Shown piece after piece: positions 26,594 through 35,104 of a DNA stretch of 64,000 nucleotides. A program made the translations under genes and the position numbers. The notes under the pieces are model-generated. The model made no database searches. It worked only from the letters and a program-made list of their open reading frames with translations, and was not told the origin of the DNA. The DNA is taken from assembly GCA_015075745.1 (NCBI GenBank), contig JABTTW010000002.1, positions 310,001 to 374,000 of the forward strand. The letters are read 5' to 3'. How positions within the stretch are numbered: the stretch's first letter is position 1; each line of letters starts with the position of its first letter. Source of the stretch: Planctomycetia bacterium (lineage in GTDB: Bacteria > Planctomycetota > Phycisphaerae > UBA1845 > UTPLA1).

Positions 26594-27514
26594 TTGAGAC
26601 GCCCATTGACGCCTACCCAACGATGCCTTTCGGCATGCCGCCTGTTATTCACCTTTTCGCTGCTTTTTGCCATCGCCGGTTGCGGAAAGGCGGTGCACTT
26701 TGTCGCCAATGTCGCGACGTCGGGCGATCCGTCTGAGGGAATGACCTACTACCTCGGCGGCGCGGGCCCCATCGGCAACGTCGGGTCGTTTGATGTGCCG
26801 CACGGACTTCAGGAAGGCGGCTATACCGGCGCCGTTGAAGTCATTACCTGGCAGGGCCTTACTCACGCCGGCGATCAAATGAATCTCGCCCGAAACCGCG
26901 AAAAGGGCACCGAGTTTGCCGCCAGCATTCGTACCTACCGACGCGCCCACCCGAATACGCGTATCAACATCATCGCCCTTTCGGCGGGCACCGGTATTGC
27001 GACATGGGCGCTGGAGTATCTGCCCGAGGGCGTCATGGTTGATCAAGTCGTCTTCCTGGGTTGCAGCCTTTCCAGTCGCTACGACATGACCCGGGCACTG
27101 CGGAGGATTCAGGGGCAACTCTATGTGCTCTACGCCCCGGGTGATCCCATTCTGGCGAAGGTCGTCTGGTACACCGGGACGGTCGATCGCGCGCCGGCCG
27201 AAGAGGGCGTCGCCGGGCTGCGCGGCTTCAGGCTTCCTGCCGTTCGGGGGCCCGATACCGAGCGCCAGTATTCCAAGGTACTCAATGTGCCCTGGCGGAT
27301 CGACTTTTCCGACGTCGGCTATAACGGCGGTCATATCGATTGCACGTCCCGCCTATTTGTCCGAACCTATATCGCGCCGGTCATCATGGGGAATGACGAA
27401 CCCCTGGTCGGCGAAGGCGACAGGCATGCCGAAAGCCCATTGGGTTTCACCGCGACGACGACGTCCCAGCCTGTATCTGTCAACGTTCAGCCCGTCGAAG
27501 GTCTCGTTCCGTGA
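26594..27514 (+). CDS. Lipoprotein with alpha/beta-hydrolase-like fold
   Basis: About 306 residues. A signal peptide with lipobox LFAIAGC, then GMTYYLGGAGPIGN, THAGDQMNLARNREKGTEFAASI, and INIIALSAGTGIATWALEYL, which resembles the nucleophile-elbow strand of alpha/beta hydrolases although the elbow reads LSAGTG. Later blocks LYVLYAPGDPIL and GGHIDCTSRLF could supply Asp and His. No ATG is available after the promoter at 26533-26560; TTG 26594 or 26606 are the likely starts. Its stop overlaps the TetR gene start by 4 bp (GTGA), so expression is coupled. Catalytic competence is uncertain. Confidence 0.62.
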   Translation: MRRPLTPTQRCLSACRLLFTFSLLFAIAGCGKAVHFVANVATSGDPSEGMTYYLGGAGPIGNVGSFDVPHGLQEGGYTGAVEVITWQGLTHAGDQMNLARNREKGTEFAASIRTYRRAHPNTRINIIALSAGTGIATWALEYLPEGVMVDQVVFLGCSLSSRYDMTRALRRIQGQLYVLYAPGDPILAKVVWYTGTVDRAPAEEGVAGLRGFRLPAVRGPDTERQYSKVLNVPWRIDFSDVGYNGGHIDCTSRLFVRTYIAPVIMGNDEPLVGEGDRHAESPLGFTATTTSQPVSVNVQPVEGLVP

Positions 27515-28173
27515 GCAAGAAGGGAACCGGGCACCTAGGTTCGGAGCAACCGGGCAAGCTCACCGGGCGACTGTCGGCCCATGCGAGACGGCAACAACTG
27601 CTCGAGACTTCGATCGCCTGCTTCGCAGAGTTCGGCTATGAGGGAACCACGACGGCGAAGCTGGCGCGAGCGGCCCACGTCAGCGAGCCGGTGCTCTACC
27701 AGCACTTCCACAGTAAGCGGGATCTCTTTGTCGCGCTGGTCGATCAGGTCGGCAAGGAAGTCATTCGGGAATGGAAGAAGGCGATCGCCCCTTTGCGGTC
27801 GCCGCGCGACCAATTGCGCGTGCTGCTTCGGCTGAACCCGGCGACCACGGACCCGCGCACGCGGCTGCTCTACCAGGTGATCTTCGCAGCGCAGGCGCAG
27901 ATTCACGAGCCGGAGATCGTCGCGGCACTTCGCGGGCACTACGAGCAGTATGCCCACTTTCTGACCAACGTTATTAAGAAGGCTCAGCGAGCCGGACAGG
28001 TGCGTTCCGACGTATCGGCCGTAGGTCTGGCCTGGCAGCTCATCCACGCTGCCATCGGGTTTGCACTCATTAAGCCATTGGAGATCGAGGGGCACGCCAC
28101 GCCGGCCACGGTCGAACAGGCGATCGGCCTGCTCATCGAGCAGCTTGCGGGGCAGCGCGCTGAGAATGAGTGA
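27511..28173 (+). CDS. TetR/AcrR-family transcriptional regulator
   Basis: A 220-residue regulator beginning at GTG within the stop of the preceding gene. The N-terminal helix-turn-helix is clear: ACFAEFGYEGTTTAKLARAAHVSEPVLYQHFHSKRDLF at about residues 36-73, of which EPVLYQHF is the recognition helix region. The C-terminal ligand domain is all helical. The overlap with the lipoprotein hydrolase gene suggests it controls that gene or a transport process linked to it. The ligand is unknown. Confidence 0.9.
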   Translation: MSKKGTGHLGSEQPGKLTGRLSAHARRQQLLETSIACFAEFGYEGTTTAKLARAAHVSEPVLYQHFHSKRDLFVALVDQVGKEVIREWKKAIAPLRSPRDQLRVLLRLNPATTDPRTRLLYQVIFAAQAQIHEPEIVAALRGHYEQYAHFLTNVIKKAQRAGQVRSDVSAVGLAWQLIHAAIGFALIKPLEIEGHATPATVEQAIGLLIEQLAGQRAENE

Positions 28174-28194
28174 AGGGGAAGCGACGAACGATGT

Positions 28195-28467
28195 CTAGTC
28201 GCGCGAACTGGACGCGGTGGACTCGACCTTCTTCGACTCGGTGGAATCAAATCGAGGGATTTGAGACTCCGCCTGCTTTTTGACTTCCTTGATCTCGTCG
28301 CCGGTGTCGGCGAGGCCCTTTTTGAATTCGACGATGCCCTTGCCCAGGGACCGCCCCACTTCCGGCAGCCGGCGCCCGAAGATCAGCAGGGCGAGCAGGC
28401 CGATGATGAGCATCTCGGGCCAGCCCAGGTTATTGAAGAATGCGAGGGATTGTGTATGCAGGGTCAT
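28195..28467 (-). CDS. tatA: Twin-arginine translocase subunit TatA/TatE
   Basis: A 90-residue protein with the TatA layout: a short periplasmic start, a membrane helix (WPEMLIIGLLALLIF, about residues 16-30), the FGRRLPEVGRSLGKG hinge and amphipathic helix, then a charged tail. TatA forms the translocation pore for folded proteins. TatB and TatC are not encoded here. GGAG sits seven bases before the ATG. The gene is convergent with the TetR gene. Confidence 0.93.
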   Translation of the reverse strand: MTLHTQSLAFFNNLGWPEMLIIGLLALLIFGRRLPEVGRSLGKGIVEFKKGLADTGDEIKEVKKQAESQIPRFDSTESKKVESTASSSRD

Positions 28468-28693
28468 AGTGGGGCTCCGAACAAGTCAGGGATCGAACTC
28501 CCTTTCATAGGAATCATATCTCGAATCGGCAGGAATGGCTAAGCCGGCGTCCTTCTTTCTCAAAAACCGCCGATACAAACAGGGCGGAAGCGGTCGTGGG
28601 GACGAATTCCGCCTTCGCCGGCAGCACCGAATTGGGGAGTTGACCGGCCCGTAGAGTTGGTTTCCTTGAGTTCCAGGCCGGGAGCATCGACCG

Positions 28694-30640
28694 ATGTGCG
28701 GAATTGCCGGGATTGCCGCGACAGAGCCTCGGACGGCGATAATTGCCCCGCGCCTCGACGCCATGCTCAGACTTTTGGAGCATCGAGGCCCGGACGGGGT
28801 GGGCACCTGGCGGGATGAATACTGCGCGCTGGGCCATCGACGGTTGGCGGTCATTGACCTGCATACCGGCCGTCAGCCGCTGACGAACGAGGGCGGCGAT
28901 GTGCATGCCGTCGTCAACGGGGAGATTTACAACTTTCTCGAGTTGCGCGAGGGGCTGCTGAGCGCGGGGCATCGCTTCTCGACGACCGGCGACAGCGAAA
29001 CGGCGATCCACCTTTACGAAGATCATGGGGACCGGTTTGTCGAGCATCTTTCCGGCATGTTTGCCGTCGCCCTTTGGGATGCAAAGCGGCGTCGACTGGT
29101 TCTTGCCCGTGACCGGCTGGGCGTCAAGCCGCTGTACTGGCACTTCGACGGAGACCGGCTTGTCTTTGCGTCGGAAATGAAGGCTGTACTCGCTGCGTGC
29201 GGTGAGCAGGCCGTCGAACCGACCAGTCTGATTGACTACCTCACCTTCGGCTTCATTCCCTCGCCGAAGACGATTTTTAGGGGCATCCACAAACTTCCCG
29301 CGGGGCACATGCTCACCTTTGAGAACGGTCGCATCACCGTTCGCGCGTACTGGGATCTTCAGTATCACGGCGTGCTGGATGGGGATGCGGAGTCGGTGGG
29401 CGAATCGCTTTGGGAGGGTTTGCGGTCGGCAACGCGGCTGCGCATGATCGCCGATGTGCCGATCGGCGCGTTTCTGAGCGGCGGGGTGGATTCGTCGGCG
29501 GTCGTGGCGTGCATGGCCGAGCAGATGCGGAGCCCTGTGCGGACGCTGACGTGCGGGTTTGAGGATGCCGCGCATGATGAGTCGGCGCATGCCCGTGAAC
29601 TGGCTGCTTCGCTCGGTTGCGATCATCACACCGAGCAGATTCGACCGAGTGCCGCCGAGGTGATTGATACGCTTGCGTGGCACTTCGATGAGCCGTTCGC
29701 GGACTCGTCGGCGATTCCCATGTATTACATCTCGCAGGCGGCGCGGCGGCATGCCAAGGTGATTCTGTCCGGGGACGGGGGTGACGAGGTTCTGGCGGGG
29801 TATCGGCGGTATCGGTTTGACGCGTTCGAACATCGGGTGCGCCGGGCGGTTCCCGCGCTGGCGCGACGGGTTGTGTTTGGCGCGCTGGCGGGAATCTATC
29901 CGCGGACTTCGGCGCTTCCGCGCATTTTGCGCGGGCGCAGTACGCTGGGGAACCTGGCGTGCGACGATGCGACGGGGCACGGGCTGTCGGTCGCGACGAT
30001 GGAAACGTCGGAAGCGATGGACATGCTGCACCCGGACATTCGCGGCGGGGTGAGGGACTATGACCCGCTGGATCACGTTCGGCGGTTTTACAGGGCATGT
30101 GACGCTCCCGACCATTTGAGCAGGTGCCAGTACGTTGACATCAAACTGGGGCTGGCCGACGGAATTCTGACGAAGGTGGATCGGGCGAGCATGGCCCACG
30201 GGGTGGAAGTGCGATCGCCGATGCTGGACTTTCGGTTTGTGGAGTTCGCGTGGCGGATCGCACCGGCGCTTCGCATGCGCGGTGGGCAGGGCAAGTATCC
30301 GCTGCGGGTCGCGGCGGCGCGGCGGATCGGCGCGGCGGCGGCGCATCGGGCAAAGCACGGATTTGAAGTGCCGATGGCGCGGTGGTTTCGCGGCGAGTTG
30401 GGGGAGACATTCAGACGACGCGTACTGGACGGCGCGGGGCCGGCCGGCGAATGGCTGAGCGAACGAGCCATTGGTGAGACATTCAGGAGGCACGCGGCGC
30501 GGTCGCGCGACATGGCGCCGACGCTTTGGAAAGCGATGATGCTCGATGCGTGGCTGCGCCGGCTAGGCGAGGGATTCGAGCGAACCGGGAACGTGGACAG
30601 GGCCGACTCCCCCACCGCGAAGGTGCCGGCCGGAGTTTGA
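28694..30640 (+). CDS. asnB: Asparagine synthase-like glutamine amidotransferase
   Basis: A 648-residue class II amidotransferase. It starts MCGIAGI with the catalytic Cys2, has LEHRGPDG and VVNGEIYNF in the glutaminase domain, and FLSGGVDSSAVVA (ATP pyrophosphatase loop, around residue 260) and SGDGGDEVLAGYRRY in the synthetase domain. It matches the AsnB form common in exopolysaccharide and exosortase-linked loci. It would make asparagine or transfer an amide to a sugar or peptide acceptor. A PaaK/CapK-like gene follows 38 bp later, favouring a biosynthetic over a housekeeping role. Confidence 0.88.
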   Translation: MCGIAGIAATEPRTAIIAPRLDAMLRLLEHRGPDGVGTWRDEYCALGHRRLAVIDLHTGRQPLTNEGGDVHAVVNGEIYNFLELREGLLSAGHRFSTTGDSETAIHLYEDHGDRFVEHLSGMFAVALWDAKRRRLVLARDRLGVKPLYWHFDGDRLVFASEMKAVLAACGEQAVEPTSLIDYLTFGFIPSPKTIFRGIHKLPAGHMLTFENGRITVRAYWDLQYHGVLDGDAESVGESLWEGLRSATRLRMIADVPIGAFLSGGVDSSAVVACMAEQMRSPVRTLTCGFEDAAHDESAHARELAASLGCDHHTEQIRPSAAEVIDTLAWHFDEPFADSSAIPMYYISQAARRHAKVILSGDGGDEVLAGYRRYRFDAFEHRVRRAVPALARRVVFGALAGIYPRTSALPRILRGRSTLGNLACDDATGHGLSVATMETSEAMDMLHPDIRGGVRDYDPLDHVRRFYRACDAPDHLSRCQYVDIKLGLADGILTKVDRASMAHGVEVRSPMLDFRFVEFAWRIAPALRMRGGQGKYPLRVAAARRIGAAAAHRAKHGFEVPMARWFRGELGETFRRRVLDGAGPAGEWLSERAIGETFRRHAARSRDMAPTLWKAMMLDAWLRRLGEGFERTGNVDRADSPTAKVPAGV

Positions 30641-30678
30641 GTCGTCTGACGGGTCCATTCGGCGAGGATTGGTAAACG

Positions 30679-32016
30679 TTGCATCCGCTGGCGGTACGAA
30701 AACTGATCCTGCCGATTCACGAGATGATCCTCGGCCGGCCGACGCTGCGCTATCTGCGGGAGCTTGAGACGTCGCAGTGGTGGTCGGCGGACCGGCTTGG
30801 CGAGCTTCAGCAGCAGAAGCTTCGCAGGCTTCTGGCGCATGCGCATCGAAGCTGCGCTTTTTATCGAGAGCAAATCGAGGACGCCGGCGTCGATCCGGAG
30901 ACCGCTACGCTCGGCGATCTGGCGCGGATGCCGACGACGACGAAGAATGACATTCGCGGGGCGCTCGACGACATGTGCGCACCGCTGACGCCGGGCGGGC
31001 TGCGCGATGCGGCGACAGGCGGATCGACCGGCGCGCCGCTGCACTTTCGACTGTGTCGCGGGCGGCAGGCGTCGGATCAGGCGGCGCGGGCTCGGACACG
31101 GCGATGGTTCGGGATCGAGCCGGGCGAGCGCGAGCTTTATCTGTGGGGTTCTCCACTGGAAGTAACGGCGCAGGACCGATTGAAGGCGGCGCGCGACCTG
31201 CTGACGAATCACCAATTGCTCGATGCCTTCGACATGACACCGGCGCGGATGAGCCGGTACATCGGGCAGATTCGCCGGTGCGACCCGGTGCACATCTTCG
31301 GCTATCCCAGCAGCCTGGCGCGGCTGTTTCGGCACGGACGTGAGACGGGGCAGGCGATGACGACGCCGTCGCTGCGGGCGGTCTTCGTGACGGGCGAGGT
31401 CTTCGGCCGCGACGATCGGGCGCTGATTGAGGAATGCACGCCGGTTCCGGTGGCCGACGGCTATGGCTCGCGCGAGGGCGGTTTCGTGGCGCACCAGTGC
31501 CCCGTCGGGTCGTATCACGTGACGATGGAGAGCCACATCGTCGAACTGATCGACGCGGACGATCGGCCGGTCGGCGACGGCGAGCCGGGCGAAATTGTGC
31601 TGACTCATCTGGACGCATACGGGCATCCGTTCATTCGCTATCGCACCGGAGATATTGCGCGGGCCGCGCATTCGCCCTGCCCCTGCGGGCGCGGACTGGC
31701 GGTGATTGCCGGGATCGAGGGACGGCGCACGGACATGCTGCGCACGGCCGGCGGCGGGCTGGCCCACGGGCTTTCGGTGATCTATGTGCTGCGCGAGTCG
31801 GAGCATGTCAGCGAGTTCCAGATTGTTCAGAAGGCGAATCTCGATCTTCTGGTGCGCATCGTCGCGCGATCGGAGATGCCGACGGCGGAGCGCGAGCGGA
31901 TCGTCCGGCAGCTTCGGCAGCGCATCGGCGGGGATATCGCGGTGACGCTGGAATTCGTGGAGCGCATCGCGCCGGACCCGTCGGGGAAGCATCGGCATGT
32001 GATGGGTGAGCGATGA
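30679..32016 (+). CDS. PaaK/CapK-like adenylate-forming enzyme
   Basis: A 445-residue protein of the phenylacetate-CoA ligase/CapK group. It has the ATP loop ATGGSTGAPLHF near residues 113-124, a YPSSLARLF strand, VFVTGEVFG, and RYRTGDIAR with the conserved Y-R-T-G-D. A Cys pair near SPCPCGRGL is also family-typical. These proteins activate carboxylates as adenylates; CapK members occur in capsule loci. It is a paralogue of the protein at 959-2374 and, unlike that one, keeps the catalytic motifs. The frame starts with TTG after a GAGG. It overlaps the next gene by 4 bp. Confidence 0.85.
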   Translation: MHPLAVRKLILPIHEMILGRPTLRYLRELETSQWWSADRLGELQQQKLRRLLAHAHRSCAFYREQIEDAGVDPETATLGDLARMPTTTKNDIRGALDDMCAPLTPGGLRDAATGGSTGAPLHFRLCRGRQASDQAARARTRRWFGIEPGERELYLWGSPLEVTAQDRLKAARDLLTNHQLLDAFDMTPARMSRYIGQIRRCDPVHIFGYPSSLARLFRHGRETGQAMTTPSLRAVFVTGEVFGRDDRALIEECTPVPVADGYGSREGGFVAHQCPVGSYHVTMESHIVELIDADDRPVGDGEPGEIVLTHLDAYGHPFIRYRTGDIARAAHSPCPCGRGLAVIAGIEGRRTDMLRTAGGGLAHGLSVIYVLRESEHVSEFQIVQKANLDLLVRIVARSEMPTAERERIVRQLRQRIGGDIAVTLEFVERIAPDPSGKHRHVMGER

Positions 32017-32447
32017 GGGGGTGGCGAAAACTACGCCTTACCAAATGGTCTCCCGCCTTGATCATCGCGGCTGGATCGATACTCATTTCTCCATTCCACG
32101 GATACCTGAAGAACGAACTGGGGTGGAGCGCCGAGTCCCGTTCCATCCTTCTCTTTTTTTTGCTGTTTACGGTTTTACTCATTATCTGGCGTTTGGCGCT
32201 GCGGCGCGAGCGAACCCTCGACTTGATCTTGTCGGAGTACATCTGCCTCAAGTGCGGAGCCAGCATTCCAGAAAAAAACGACGGCGGCTGCCCCAACTGC
32301 GCGAAACCGGATTCTGACAACATCTCCCTTATCTGCGAGGAATGCGGCGAAAGCGTGGCACTGTCTGCGGAAACACGGGGCACGGTCCAGTTGTGCCCGC
32401 GGTGCGGCAAGCCGGGCGACGTGCCGAAGTTTTCTCGGGGCGAGTAA
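32013..32447 (+). CDS. Membrane protein with double zinc ribbon
   Basis: A 144-residue protein whose ATG overlaps the preceding stop (ATGA). Two hydrophobic segments (PALIIAAGSILIS and ILLFFLLFTVLLIIW) are followed by two or three Cys pairs: CLKCGAS, CPNCAKP, CEECGES and CPRCGKPG. This gives two potential zinc sites. The function is unknown. The coupling to the AMP-ligase gene suggests a role in the same pathway or complex. Confidence 0.72.
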   Translation: MRGWRKLRLTKWSPALIIAAGSILISPFHGYLKNELGWSAESRSILLFFLLFTVLLIIWRLALRRERTLDLILSEYICLKCGASIPEKNDGGCPNCAKPDSDNISLICEECGESVALSAETRGTVQLCPRCGKPGDVPKFSRGE

Positions 32448-32506
32448 GCCGGTTCGCTGCCAGGCCGTCGGCAGCCCGAATCGGGCGTGTGAAGCTGTCG
32501 CTTTTG

Positions 32507-33002
32507 AAGTGACATAAGGTGACACACACCTTTCGGGGACTGTGCCAACACTTGTGGCGGGCATGGGTTGCGATGTTGCGCGAATGGGGTGGTTTTTTGC
32601 GCGCATTCGAGTGACTCCGCCACCCCTGCCGGGGTGGAAGATCTTTCGCAACTGTAACCACGGGTTGCGCTCGGCTTGCTTCGCTGCGCCTTGCTGCACC
32701 CGTGGCTACAGTCCGGCGCCCCTTTCGGGGCTGAAAAAAGGCACAAGGCTTCGATGGTTCGAAAGGTGACAATAGGCGAAAAAGGTTTTGGGGGGCGTTG
32801 GCAAGTCGCGTGGCGGGCATGGGTTGGGATGACTCGCGGTTTGGGTGGTTTTTTGCGCGAAAAAACGCGCGGCGGAGCCGGGCCTTGGGACCTGGGCTGG
32901 AACGCAGCAGTGGAATAGTGATCGGGGAACGGCGCATAGTTGTTGGGTCAAGGCAATCATTCCCATAGCTTGATGCTTGCTCACCGTGCGCGCGGATTTT
33001 TC
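32507..33002 (+). repeat. Dispersed non-coding element, copy 1 (long form)
   Basis: The element begins with AAGTGACATAAGGTGACACA (32507-32526), has the middle motif AAGGTGACAATAGGCGAAAA at 32763-32782, and ends with CTTGCTCACCGTGCGCGCGG near 32977-32996. Each of the first two motifs is followed by a related GTGGCGGGCATGGGTTG tract and a T-run/GCGCG stretch, so the element consists of two diverged subunits plus a conserved end. No open frame is supported. Copies 2 and 3 are at 51445-51717 and 55350-55858. Confidence 0.75.
32652..32711. repeat. Long inverted repeat nested in dispersed element copy 1
   Basis: Arms CTGTAACCACGGGT and ACCCGTGGCTACAG pair over 13 of 14 positions around a 32-nt spacer. 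It is absent from copies 2 and 3 of the surrounding element, so it may be a separate palindromic insertion. Confidence 0.6.
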
Positions 33003-33377
33003 ATGGGAACGAGCGGCGTTGGTGGGCGGGGAAGGGCCCCCGGTCATGGACCGCAGCTCAATGGAGATTGCTGGGGCGCTCCATATTTCGCGCGGCGCAT
33101 CGCGCGATCGGGAACGGTGGTTCGGTGAAAACCAGACATGGGAAGGGATTCCCATTGGGGTGGGTGCGAGAAAGGAATCTCGCAACAGCGTATGCACCCT
33201 CGCCCTGCGTTTCGGGCTGGCATGAGAGGGTGCGAGGATCAAAATTCGCCGAACACAAGAGGTGGCGCTACGGAGGGCGCGGAGGGGGCCGCGTGTGCTT
33301 GACGGCGGGGGCGGGGCTGGATAGTGTGGGGTCCTTGGTTACTTGTCTTGTGGACTGATGGAAGCGACGGGAACGTG

Positions 33378-33455
33378 ATGAACCGGAAGCCGATTAAGCG
33401 AACAATCGTTAAGGCGATTCCGCTGATTATTTGGCGGAGCCGGGGAGCTTCCTGA
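33378..33455 (+). CDS. Possible 25-residue leader peptide
   Basis: ATG 33378 to TGA 33453-33455 encodes a basic peptide (MNRKPIKRTIVKAIPLI and eight more residues). It ends 31 bp before a terminator-like hairpin that lies upstream of the MATE exporter gene, the arrangement of an attenuation leader. There is no strong ribosome binding site, so the call is weak. Confidence 0.2.
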   Translation: MNRKPIKRTIVKAIPLIIWRSRGAS

Positions 33456-33485
33456 TCGGGACGAGATTCGAATTCGATCAATAAG

Positions 33486-33520
33486 AACCCTGGGAGCCCG
33501 AGCGTTTCCGGGGTTTTTTT
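33486..33520 (+). terminator. Intrinsic terminator or attenuator upstream of MATE gene
   Basis: Arms AACCCTGG and CCGGGGTT pair with one mismatch and are followed by seven T. No annotated plus-strand gene ends just upstream, so it may terminate an unrecognised transcript or act as an attenuator for the MATE gene 25 bp further on. Confidence 0.6.
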
Positions 33521-33544
33521 ATTGGCTGACGGATTGATCTGCGC

Positions 33545-35017
33545 ATGGCGACGATGGTTGAACCAGTTTTGACGGACGGCCCCAGCCGGTCGGCTGTGGA
33601 ACCGGCGCTTCGGGAGGAAGTACGGCGGACGTTTCGGCTTGCGCTGCCGATCGTGGGGTCGACGATGTCGGGCATGCTGCTGGGGTTCACCGACTTCCTC
33701 ATGGTGTCGCGGCTGGGGACGGCGGCGACGGCGGCGATCAGCCCCTGCACGATGCTGCTGTACAGCGTGCTTTGCCTGGGGCTGGGGATGGCGAACAGCG
33801 TGCAGACGTATGCGGCGCAGTCGATGGGCCGGAGGCGGCCCGCGGAGGCGGCGGCGTATGCGTGGCAGTCGGTGTACATCGGGGGTGTGTTCGTGCTGAT
33901 TGCCTATCCGGTCTCGCGCCTGATGCCGCTCTTATGGGGGGCTGTGGGCCACGAGCCGACGGTGCAGGCGATGGAGGTCGCGTACAGCCAGGTGGTTTTG
34001 TGGTGCATGCCTCCGGCGATCATGTGCGTGGGGCTGGAGGGATTCTTCAACGGGATTCAGCGGCCGAAGGTGGCGCTGGTGTCGGTGCTGACGGCGGTGG
34101 GCTTCAACGTGCTGGCGAACTATGCGCTGATCTTCGGGAGGCTGGGGATGCCGGAGATGGGCATCCGCGGGGCGGCGGTGGCAACGCTGATCTCGTGGAT
34201 GATTCGGCTGATGATGCTGGGGATGGTGTTTCTGTCGCGGGAGTTTCGATCTTCGTTTCGGACGAACGAGTCGTGGCGGCCGAGCGGGGAGCGGATTCGC
34301 GCGATCATCCGACTTGGCGGGCCGACGGGAATTCAGTGGATGCTGGACGTCGGGTCGTGGTTTGTTTTTCTCACGGTGCTGATCGCGGGGTTCGGGACGC
34401 GGACGCTGGCGGCGTCGAACATCGCGCTGCAGATGATGCACGTTTCGTTCATGGCGGCGCTGGGGATCGGCGGCGCGGTGATGTCGCTGGTGGGACACGC
34501 CATCGGGGAGAAGAAGCCGGAGCTGGCGGCGATGCGTGCCCGAGCGGGGCTGGTTTTGACGATGTCGTACATGGCGTTCATCGCGGTGGTGTTCGTGACG
34601 ACGGGGCGTCATTTTGTCGGATTGCTGTCGAGCGACGCGGAGGTGATCACGATCGGGACGCACGTCCTGTTCTGGGCGGCGGCGTTTCAGATCTTCGACG
34701 CGATGGGGATCACCTATGTGCATGCGCTGCGCGGGGCGGGCGACACGCGGTGGCCGTCGATATTGGTGATCATCTGCAACTGGGGCGTGTTTATCACGGG
34801 GGGATATCTGGTGTCTCGGCACGTGCCGCAGCTCGGGTATCACGGACCCTGGATGATGTGCACGACGTACATTATTCTGATCGGCTTGGCCCTGCGGTGG
34901 CGGTTTATGCGCGGGGCGTGGCGGAAGATCCGGCTGTTTACGGATGACGAGCCGGTACTCGGGGGAGACGTGGCGACGGCGGTGTGCGAGGTGGAGCAGA
35001 TCGGCGTGGGCGCGTAG
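33545..35017 (+). CDS. MATE-family multidrug/toxin efflux transporter
   Basis: A 490-residue protein with about twelve hydrophobic helices in two homologous halves. The family pattern is clear: RLALPIVGSTMSGMLLGFTDFLMVSRLGTAATAAIS in the first half and GLEGFFNGIQRPK, NIALQMMHVSFMAALGIGGAVMSLVG and HALRGAGDTRWPSI further on. MATE proteins export cationic drugs or metabolites using Na+ or H+ gradients. The start codon is ATG with a weak ribosome binding site; 25 bp upstream lies a hairpin with a T-run. The substrate is unknown. Confidence 0.9.
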   Translation: MATMVEPVLTDGPSRSAVEPALREEVRRTFRLALPIVGSTMSGMLLGFTDFLMVSRLGTAATAAISPCTMLLYSVLCLGLGMANSVQTYAAQSMGRRRPAEAAAYAWQSVYIGGVFVLIAYPVSRLMPLLWGAVGHEPTVQAMEVAYSQVVLWCMPPAIMCVGLEGFFNGIQRPKVALVSVLTAVGFNVLANYALIFGRLGMPEMGIRGAAVATLISWMIRLMMLGMVFLSREFRSSFRTNESWRPSGERIRAIIRLGGPTGIQWMLDVGSWFVFLTVLIAGFGTRTLAASNIALQMMHVSFMAALGIGGAVMSLVGHAIGEKKPELAAMRARAGLVLTMSYMAFIAVVFVTTGRHFVGLLSSDAEVITIGTHVLFWAAAFQIFDAMGITYVHALRGAGDTRWPSILVIICNWGVFITGGYLVSRHVPQLGYHGPWMMCTTYIILIGLALRWRFMRGAWRKIRLFTDDEPVLGGDVATAVCEVEQIGVGA

Positions 35018-35028
35018 GTGAGGCAAGG

Positions 35029-35075
35029 AGCCCGGGAACGCATCCGCGGGCTTGAAGCGCGTTGGGGCTTTTTTT
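35029..35075 (+). terminator. Rho-independent terminator after MATE gene
   Basis: AGCCCG and CGGGCT arms, with an alternative longer pairing of AGCCC to GGGCT directly before seven T (35069-35075). It lies 12 bp after the MATE stop. Confidence 0.6.
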
Positions 35076-35104
35076 GAGTCGCGGCGCGGCGGAGTCTATT
35101 AAGC

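Larger units (their letters stand above)
32448..33544. other. 1.1-kb gene-free region
   Basis: Besides repeat copy 1, this region holds a long inverted repeat (32652-32711), about 370 bp of sequence in which I see nothing (33003-33377), a possible 25-residue leader peptide (33378-33455) and a terminator hairpin (33486-33520) before the MATE gene. Confidence 0.6.

Noticed and set aside
28514..30493. A 659-codon open frame antisense to asnB
   Set aside because: It is Arg/Pro/His-rich, lacks any domain pattern, and results from GC-rich third positions of the real gene.
30088..31998. A 636-codon antisense frame
   Set aside because: Same reason; it spans parts of two clear plus-strand genes.
32163..33350. 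Several small frames around the dispersed element
   Set aside because: They exist in all directions, share only repeat-derived sequence and have no ribosome binding sites.
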